From positions 12,896,001 to 12,960,000 of the forward strand of contig OU612075.1 of NCBI GenBank assembly GCA_914767715.1: DNA of 64,000 bases, read 5' to 3'. Positions within the stretch are counted from its first letter, which is position 1. Every line of letters begins with the position of its first letter. The notes below the pieces were generated by a model, which saw only the letters and a list, made by a program, of their open reading frames with translations, did no database searches and was not told where the DNA came from. The DNA comes from Membranipora membranacea. Lineage: Eukaryota; Bryozoa; Gymnolaemata; Cheilostomatida; Membraniporidae. Made by a program: the position numbers and the translations under genes. Below are positions 57,183-64,000 of the stretch, piece by piece.

Positions 57183-59766
57183 ATGGAAGAGGAGAATTTT
57201 GCTGACTCTGGTAAAAATGTCCAAAGCAAATCAAGGAATAAGAAAACTTCTGGCTGTCACCATACAGCTTTATGGATAGCAGTAGCTGTGAATTCAATCG
57301 TTGTTATTCTTATTGGTGCTACTGCACTTTTACACGTCAGACAAAATGAGAAGGACATTCATCAGCTCAGAACGAAGCAGATTCAGCTTACCACAGCTCT
57401 CAGGGTTAGTGAATTAAATATGATTTTTTTTAAATATCAACTTCTCTGCACTCAAGTTACATGTTCAAATTCAAAGCTACATCATGATTTGCTCGTTCCC
57501 AATTCCTATTGTCACTGTCAATCGATGTGTAGCCATTTGCTTTGCAATCTGTGCAGATTTTCATGGTGAAGAAATCTGCTAACAGTACATCTGACGGGGA
57601 AGTGAATAGTTCTAGAGAGAAGCGATTTGTACCTAATGAAAGAGATGAGATGGATGACATATTTCTTGATCTACCTCTGAATCTGAGTACAATCGACTGG
57701 GTAGATTATCCGAGTAAGATGATTACATACTTATAGATTCCTTGCATATTAGAAAATAGGATAAGCTCCCTTACTCACTTTAGTACCGAATTTAAAGTTT
57801 ATGAGGACATCCAGAATCATAAGCTATAAATCTGTCCATCTGTCAACCAAACATTGATACACCTCCCATTTGCAACACTTTTGGAATTTTTTTCCTCATT
57901 TCCAGACGCTGACAGCCTTGAGTTCCTGAGAGGGCCTCCAGGAAAAAAAGGAGAAACAGGTCAACAAGGAATTACAGGTTTGTCAGCTTTTTCAAAGCTA
58001 TAAATTTTTTAAGCTCAAACCCACCTACTGGTAACAATGTCTCCATTGATCACAAATAATCAGGGCAGAGTGAACACAATACATTTTTTTTCCATATAGA
58101 TTTCTAGATAGGTGCTTGCCACCTTTCATTATGCCAATTCTAGATATGAGGTGAGGTGAGTGATATGTATACTTGGGGACACAATATTATCATTATTGCT
58201 TGTCTTGTAGGACTTCCTGGAGCTAAAGGAGATGCTGGTATTCGAGGCTCAAAAGGAGAGATTGGCAATTCTGGAGAAGATGGGCCGAGAGGTCTGAAAG
58301 GAGATGTTGGGGTAGATGGCTCAAAGGGAAACACCGGTGACCAAGGTATAGCAGGTGAGCCTGGAGTACAAGGAACAAGTGGTAGACCTGGATCTTCTGG
58401 TGCTACTGGACTGCAGGGTACTAATGGAGAGAAAGGGGTGAGCGGAGAAGATGGTCAAAAGGGAGCAGCAGGATCTGCAGGAGCACGAGGACCTCAGGGT
58501 CAAAAGGGCGAGATAGGAGTGACAGGACTAACAGGAGTGAATGGACTCATTGGGCCAAAGGGCAGTCAAGGAGATACAGGTGCATCAGGATTACCTGGAC
58601 AGAGTGGAGGGAAAGGTGATCAAGGCTCTAAAGGAGAAATTGGCGATCCTGGAGAAAGTGGGCCGAGAGGTGTTGTTGGGCCTGCAGGTCCTAATGGAGA
58701 CAAAGGAGATGTTGGAGTAGATGGCTCAAAGGGAAACACCGGAGATCAAGGTACAGCAGGTGAGCCTGGAGTGCAAGGAATTATTGGTAGACCTGGATCA
58801 TCAGGTGAGCATGGACAGAAAGGAGAGAGAGGAGAGAGAGGAGACGCTGGTGCTACTGGACTTAGTGGAATGCGTGGTACTAAAGGAGAGAAAGGGGTGA
58901 GCGGGGAAGATGGAAAGGACGGTAGTAATGGAGATGAGGGTTTGGTTGGTGCAGATGGTCAGAAGGGAGCAGCAGGATCTACAGGAGCACGAGGACCTCA
59001 GGGTCAAAAAGGGGAGATAGGTGCAACAGGACCGACAGGAATTGATGGTCTCATAGGACCAAAGGGCAGTCAAGGAGATACCGGTGCAATAGGACCAGCT
59101 GGAGTCACAGGTGCAACAGGATTGCCAGGACAGAGAGGTGAACAAGGTTTGACAGGAGCTGATGGATCTAGCGGTCAAAATGGTTTACCTGGTAACAAAG
59201 GGGATCAAGGTCAGCCCGGAGCTCAAGGACCAGCTGGGGATAAGGGAGATACTGGTGATCGAGGCTTGCCTGGAGCTGATGGAATTGAAGGCGTTATCGG
59301 GCTGAAAGGTGAGACTGGAGTGCCCGGAGCTGCAGGAAGTCAAGGTGAAAAAGGCCCACCTGGTGGCCGAGGCAATGATGGCTATGGTTGGAGTGGGCCT
59401 CCTGGTCCTCCTGGCTCAAGAGGACAGAAAGGAGAAAGAGGCTATAGTCAACCTGGCCGCATCGGCCCACCAGGGCAGAAAGGAGATCGCGGAAATACAG
59501 GTTCAAAAGGTGGCAGCGGACCCCCTGGACCAAGAGGTATATCCAGCCCTGCAATCCGAGGTCCACCTGGTGCTAAGGGAAGCAAAGGACCAACAGGCCC
59601 AACTGGGCAAAAAGGAAGCAGAGGGGCTACAGGAGGACGCGGACCAACTGGTGTGAAAGGCAGCCGAGGACCACCTGGACCGCGTGCCTCTAGTCCTGTG
59701 CCAAGACCAGTTCCTACACCATCTTATAGACGAACCTACAGACCAGGGTATCAGATACCATGGTAA
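57183..59766 (+). CDS. Membrane-anchored (type II) collagen, intact copy 2
   Basis: Four exons 57183-57404, 57557-57713, 57906-57977 and 58211-59766 give about 668 residues. A cytosolic N-terminus of about 30 residues precedes a single helix (LWIAVAVNSIVVILIGATAL), a short coiled stretch (EKDIHQLRTKQIQLTTALR), a furin-like site (SREKRFVPNERD) and a linker (PLNLSTIDWVDYPS), then about 480 residues of Gly-X-Y triplets rich in GXKGE/GXKGD. Interruptions are few (GYGWSGPP, GYSQPGRIGPP, RGISSPAIRGPPG). The tail is Pro/Arg/Tyr-rich. This plan is that of transmembrane collagens such as XIII, XXIII and XXV: trimerisation on the outside and shedding by furin. A donor (GTAAGT) overlaps the stop at 59764; splicing to 59959 would also end the protein at once. 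The internal repeats of the collagen exon are described separately. Confidence 0.88.
58240..59080 (+). repeat. Internal duplication inside collagen exon
   Basis: Two successive blocks, about 58240-58610 and 58630-59090, both carry the order KGEIG, GDVGVDGSKGNTGDQG, AGEPGVQG, GRPGSSG, KGEKGVSGEDG, QKGAAGS, ARGPQGQKGEIG and IGPKGSQGDTGA. The second block is longer by several triplets. The pseudogene copy 1 has only one such block, so the intact copy gained it, or the other lost it, after the gene duplication. Confidence 0.7.
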
Positions 59767-61350
59767 GTGGTTTTTTCAGTTCGTTGACTGTAAATAATAT
59801 TTCATTGGTATATAAATTTGCTTTAGGATTTGATGTTTTTTGTTGAATGAGGCTCTTAGTTTGTTAATTATTTTTCTCCATTACAATGTAAACGTTTTAA
59901 AGATACTTTCATGACTGAATCTTGTAAGATAGTATGATATATCATTTTTTGCTTTCAGAATATTGTTCATATGAACATACAAGCTGAGCATATACTACAC
60001 TGAACTGAAAGACACCCGATATGCCATACTCCGATGCCCAACGATATAATCTACAATGCAACAAGGCGGTGGAGTGTTTGTTTTGGTAAATCTTCACTCT
60101 GCCTATTAGTGAATCAGTACAATGTACAATCAATGAGTTATTACTTTGTATAATAATGAATAATATTTAAGACTCAATATGGGTTGTGTTCCCCTTTTTC
60201 GGCAGAAGACAATTACTCCCTCAAGAGGTTTTCAAACTTCCCATTAATTTAAACAGGGAGGATTCCCCGATTTAAAACAGGGATAATGAGAGGGGAATTC
60301 CAGGGAGCATTCATTGGGAGAATTCAAAGAATAGGGAATCTTCCTTCTCCCTGTTTAAAGTCTGCCATAATTAATGTAAATCCTTTTCCATAATCCCTCC
60401 ATGCTGAACTAAAAAAAGTGAATGCAGAAAGTAAATGCCACGATGCATCACATCATTTGTTAATGAATTGCTAGCTATGCAAGTGTTGGCAGAAAAATAA
60501 CTGTCATAGGAGGTACTTCTTATTTTATTGAAAACAGATCAAACACCTTTCGGATTTACATCCTTGATCCATCAGGTGCATGCTTATAAGAAAACTGAAT
60601 ACTTGTAAATCTGAGTATTGAGAAATAAAACAGTAAACCTCCCAACAAAAAGGAGCACAGATAAGATAACGTTGTCTGAAGTGTGGCAGGATGGTGGTTA
60701 AGCTGAGACACCTACGCTACCTACGCTATCCTTAGTATACAGAGAGAGAGAGCAGCTTATCTACCTGCGGCCGCATAGCCATGTTTGCATTTTGTTTTCA
60801 TATCTCTAAGTAGTGTTTGAGATAGAAAAAGTCAACAGATGATGTGTTGACACTGCTGTGATTTCATCCTCTAACTCCTTTATCTGTTGTTCTCCTAGTC
60901 TTGATCATATTCCTGATCTCTACGAGCTTATCAAATAAACGGCTGAAAAAGTTTATATTTCAATCACAAAATTAAATTCTGAAGCGACAGTGCAAACTTG
61001 TTGACCCACAAAGCTCTATACAATAATCATTGCTCATTGGGGGTTTTGCTGACATGCCATAATTTGTCAGAGGCTGTTTAATTGAGGACATTTCTTAGAT
61101 AGTGTACCCTCAAAGATATGACAAAACGGAGGTAAAACAGGTTTTAATTTGTCTCTGTTTGATAAGTTTGATATATGGTAGATTGTGGCCCCAACCAAAG
61201 GCATTGTCCACTATTTTGTAATACCGTATATGTTGGCCCTTGGGTTTGAGGGCCCTTGTCTCAACTTATACTGCCCCACTATAAAAAGCCATATCATGGC
61301 CAGGTTGTTTACAAGCGAAATATTTCAAAAGGATGCTATCACTTTTAAAC
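59767..61350. other. Downstream flank of collagen copy 2
   Basis: No further gene is supported. Up to about 60415 the sequence resembles the region after copy 1 (shared blocks TTAATGTAAATCC and CATGCTG), so the duplication unit reaches at least that far. AATAAA at 60624-60629 is a possible poly(A) signal. A short GAGA run is near 60740. Confidence 0.45.
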
Positions 61351-61502
61351 CTGTAGTCCTAGACTATTAATTTTTGATAGCCCTTCAATTAGTTCTCTGA
61401 AATAATTCTGTAGGAAGTCTTGCTCTCCGATGTAACCATCATCATCAAGGGCCTTTATAGTACGGCGGAATACTGATTTGGTGTCAATCATGATTACCCA
61501 TG
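61351..61502 (-). CDS. Candidate single exon with EF-hand-like loop
   Basis: A 152-base minus-strand segment with an acceptor (ATTATAG) and a donor-like end (CAG then GTTTA) stays open in one frame and encodes MIDTKSVFRRTIKALDDDGY followed by IGEQDFLQNYFREL. The spacing around DDDGYIGEQDF resembles the second half of an EF-hand loop, as in sarcoplasmic calcium-binding proteins, but the first liganding aspartate of the loop is missing. No partner exons are found within the window, so it is either part of a gene extending beyond the window, or a relic. Confidence 0.35.
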
Positions 61503-64000
61503 CTATAATGGTGTGAGTGACATGAGTACACAGGTGGTTGTGTTCCTACATCATTCAATTCCCTGATAGAAATGTGATAGGGGCAAACTTGGATTATTCA
61601 TCTATAAAATGTCTCAAATATATAGAGGTATTCTCATCACACCGAGAATGTTGTGATATACTGAGTTAGTAAATAGAAGAGTAGTGTACACATTATAAAG
61701 GAGAGATTAAAGTTTAGCAGGTGTAAACAGACTCGCAGGTTTTGTGTGCCTTGACCTGCTCTGACATTCTAACACCTTGTTGAAGCGTTTAACACCTTGT
61801 ACCACCACTGTGGTGTTTTCTAATGATGAGCAGGTAAACAAATAACATTCCCACTTTTAGTGACAAGTTTAGGGAAGTCGTGTGGAAAATGTGTCTTTTC
61901 TTTGATATGCAGGATCAGCGTTTAAATCCCCTAATCTCTTGTAATGATAAGCTGTTCAAAGAGTAAAATCATGCTGACATCTTTAGAAGAGCCCGATCAT
62001 CTGGGATTAGCTGATTGAGGCATGAGTGGGTCTACAACAAAGCGCTGACGCATCACCGAGTATTACACAAGCTGGCCGGATAACCCCAAGTCATCGGCAC
62101 TGATTGAACTCTTCCAACTGTATATTTTGGGTTATATTTGTGATAGGATAGCTTAAGATAGCACAGATCTATCACCTCCCGTGTGCAGGTAGCTGATGGC
62201 TATCAACTCCTAAGTCTTGAAGGCAGCCAAGGATAGGTGCTAATTATGTACCTGTTTATTTGACTTCACTCCTGAAATAGCATGAGCTGGTCGGTGCTTT
62301 TGATCACTTTTTGCTGTGATATCATTACACAAAGGCCGCCCCCATTAAGTGCACTGCATGTATAGCTTTGTCTATTCATAATAAAAGAACCCTTTACTCA
62401 TATTGCAGGTGTATGATTTAGCACACAAGGATGATAGCATTTGTGTTGATCTGTTTTATGTTTGGGCAGAGAACCTTTATGGTAGATAAAATTTGTTGGT
62501 CACTGGTCACTGCAAACATATTGATCCAAAGCTCGGCAAATAATTATTCAACAAATCCACAACTAGTTTGATACCATAATGAGTTATGCGCCCATTTATA
62601 ACAAACGATTGATTACAGTAAGTTACCTGATATCGTACTCGTTGTAAAAGGGACTTAGGTTGCACCAGGTAACTGCAACTTACCCAGAATCCTCTCTGAT
62701 ATTAAGATTTTTCTTACCAGCATTATTTACACAAAAGAAAAATTGTTGCTCTGTGATAATTAATATCCAGGCTTCTTTGCTAAGATCTTAGAAGAATATA
62801 CAAGTTTTATTGCAGTCTAATTGCTTGTTTGTGTATTTAGTGAGAAGTTTGAAAATTTTAACCTATTATGTCTGCTGAGCCTGATGGGTTATATAAGTTG
62901 TGGTCTCTTATTCCAACAGGTGAATCAAGAATGTTTATTTGGGGGTAAATAAACCTCAGATAATTTGCCAGCAGGAGTGTTATGATGAAATATTTTGTGG
63001 CTTCCAAGAGTCATCGGAACCAGTAGGGAACATGGGTGGGGCTAGTGTTGTTGCCCCTCTCTCCCCAGAGTTGTCGCTAAATATCAACCCTCGTTAATGT
63101 ACAAATGAAAAATAGCAGATTGTTGTGAAAGCTGTGATTGAACTCTGCTCTTTCCAGCTGCCAATAAAAGTTACAAAAATTAAACTTGATAACAAAGTAT
63201 AGCACGCTGCCGCATGCTCTATCTGTCTTGTTGAGCAAATTTATGTGCAAAAATTTTATTGAGATTTAATATTTTCACTTGTCTCTATATTGCATACTGG
63301 AATTATCTCGTACATGTAGATTGGATATTTGAGTTGGCCGCAGGTCATGTAATTTAGACAGAATTCTACATCTCTTATCGGCAGAGTAAATAAGGGCATC
63401 GCCAGGTGTGTTCATGTTGTAATATTCACTACACACCTCTTGATTAGACATATATACAGGCAATAATACGGAATGTGTAAATTCTACTATTTGTTTTATG
63501 TCACACAAATATAATTGCCTCTGGGAGTGAAGGCTTTTATCTTATTCTATTTCTGTTATGGTTTTATCAAGCTTTGGTCAATAGCTTCTGGGAAGGCTTT
63601 ATATTCATAATATTATAATAGGTCTGAAATTTTTCTTACAGAGACAAGTCAGATCAAATCCGTGTTGACTTTCAGCTCCTTAGAAAGCCCAGGCGGATGT
63701 TTCTGTAGGGGTAAATACACAACCAGAGGTGCAGCTATGATCTTGAGAGGTCAAGTGCCTGAACGGCTCTGTCCTACATGAAGAATTGTCTCTTTCTGAT
63801 CTGAAGATTCAGGCTGAATGTGGCGCAACGCGTTTTAGACTGGAAAAAAAAACAGAGTAACTATCAGGTACGGCACGCGGGATGCAAACTTACCGAGGCT
63901 AGAAAAAGAAATCAATTTACTTTGCTACATTCAACTATATTCTAATTTGACTTTTTCATACATTGTACGGTTATTGATAAAAAAAATTCAATTCTGAAAA
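61503..64000. other. Non-coding right end
   Basis: AT-rich sequence without a supported gene. A minus-strand open frame of 77 codons at 63275-63508 and a short acceptor-bounded plus-strand frame near 63643-63780 have no recognisable protein features. They could be exons of genes extending past the window, but nothing in the sequence decides this. Confidence 0.4.

Noticed and set aside
63275-63508. 77-codon minus-strand frame at the right end
   Set aside because: Unrecognised sequence without supporting splice signals; it could be a partial exon but nothing in the window supports it.

Overview
This window is nuclear DNA from an invertebrate animal. It is AT-rich, its genes are split by GT-AG introns of about 0.1-1.9 kb, and its gene content is metazoan: a centrin, SCLT1, a matrix metalloproteinase, an alpha-1,3-fucosyltransferase, membrane collagens and a gustatory-receptor-like protein. 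The phylum cannot be fixed from the sequence alone. Genes are dense (ten or eleven in 64 kb) and 3' ends are often interlocked.

Layout. 1-4.58 kb: no supported gene. 5.03-10.62 kb (+): leucine-rich-repeat transmembrane protein with a PDZ-binding-like tail. 11.22-15.52 kb (-): multi-pass protein of gustatory-receptor-like type, tail to tail with the LRR gene. 18.28-20.88 kb (+): centrin. 21.31-22.87 kb (-): METTL7-type methyltransferase, tail to tail with centrin. 23.68-26.03 kb (-): GNAT-fold acetyltransferase, closely behind 26.49-27.87 kb (-): a small protein with the C-terminal block of the U11/U12 snRNP 48K protein. 29.73-38.81 kb (+): SCLT1, a centriole distal-appendage coiled-coil protein. 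39.37-45.11 kb (+): matrix metalloproteinase. 45.93-52.40 kb (+): GT10 fucosyltransferase. 52.5-60.4 kb (+): a tandem duplication of about 3.66 kb carrying two membrane-anchored collagen genes, the first broken by stop codons and the second intact. 60.4-64 kb: mostly non-coding, with one candidate EF-hand-like exon on the minus strand.

The introns hold a varied set of small elements: two near-perfect hairpins with 16-nt loops that appear to be flanked by 8-bp and 10-bp direct repeats, a 515-bp foldback element with possible TA target duplication, a 438-bp inverted-repeat element with an acidic reading frame inside, two tRNA-derived SINE families, an exact 70-unit GATA array, and a 70-nt pre-miRNA-like hairpin. 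The protein genes do not form one pathway; centrin and SCLT1 are both centriolar, while the metalloproteinase, collagen, fucosyltransferase and LRR protein all act at the cell surface or in the matrix. No clearly new multi-gene system is visible. The strongest oddities are the decaying collagen duplicate, the hairpin insertions, and the receptor-like gene that ends before its expected last membrane segments.
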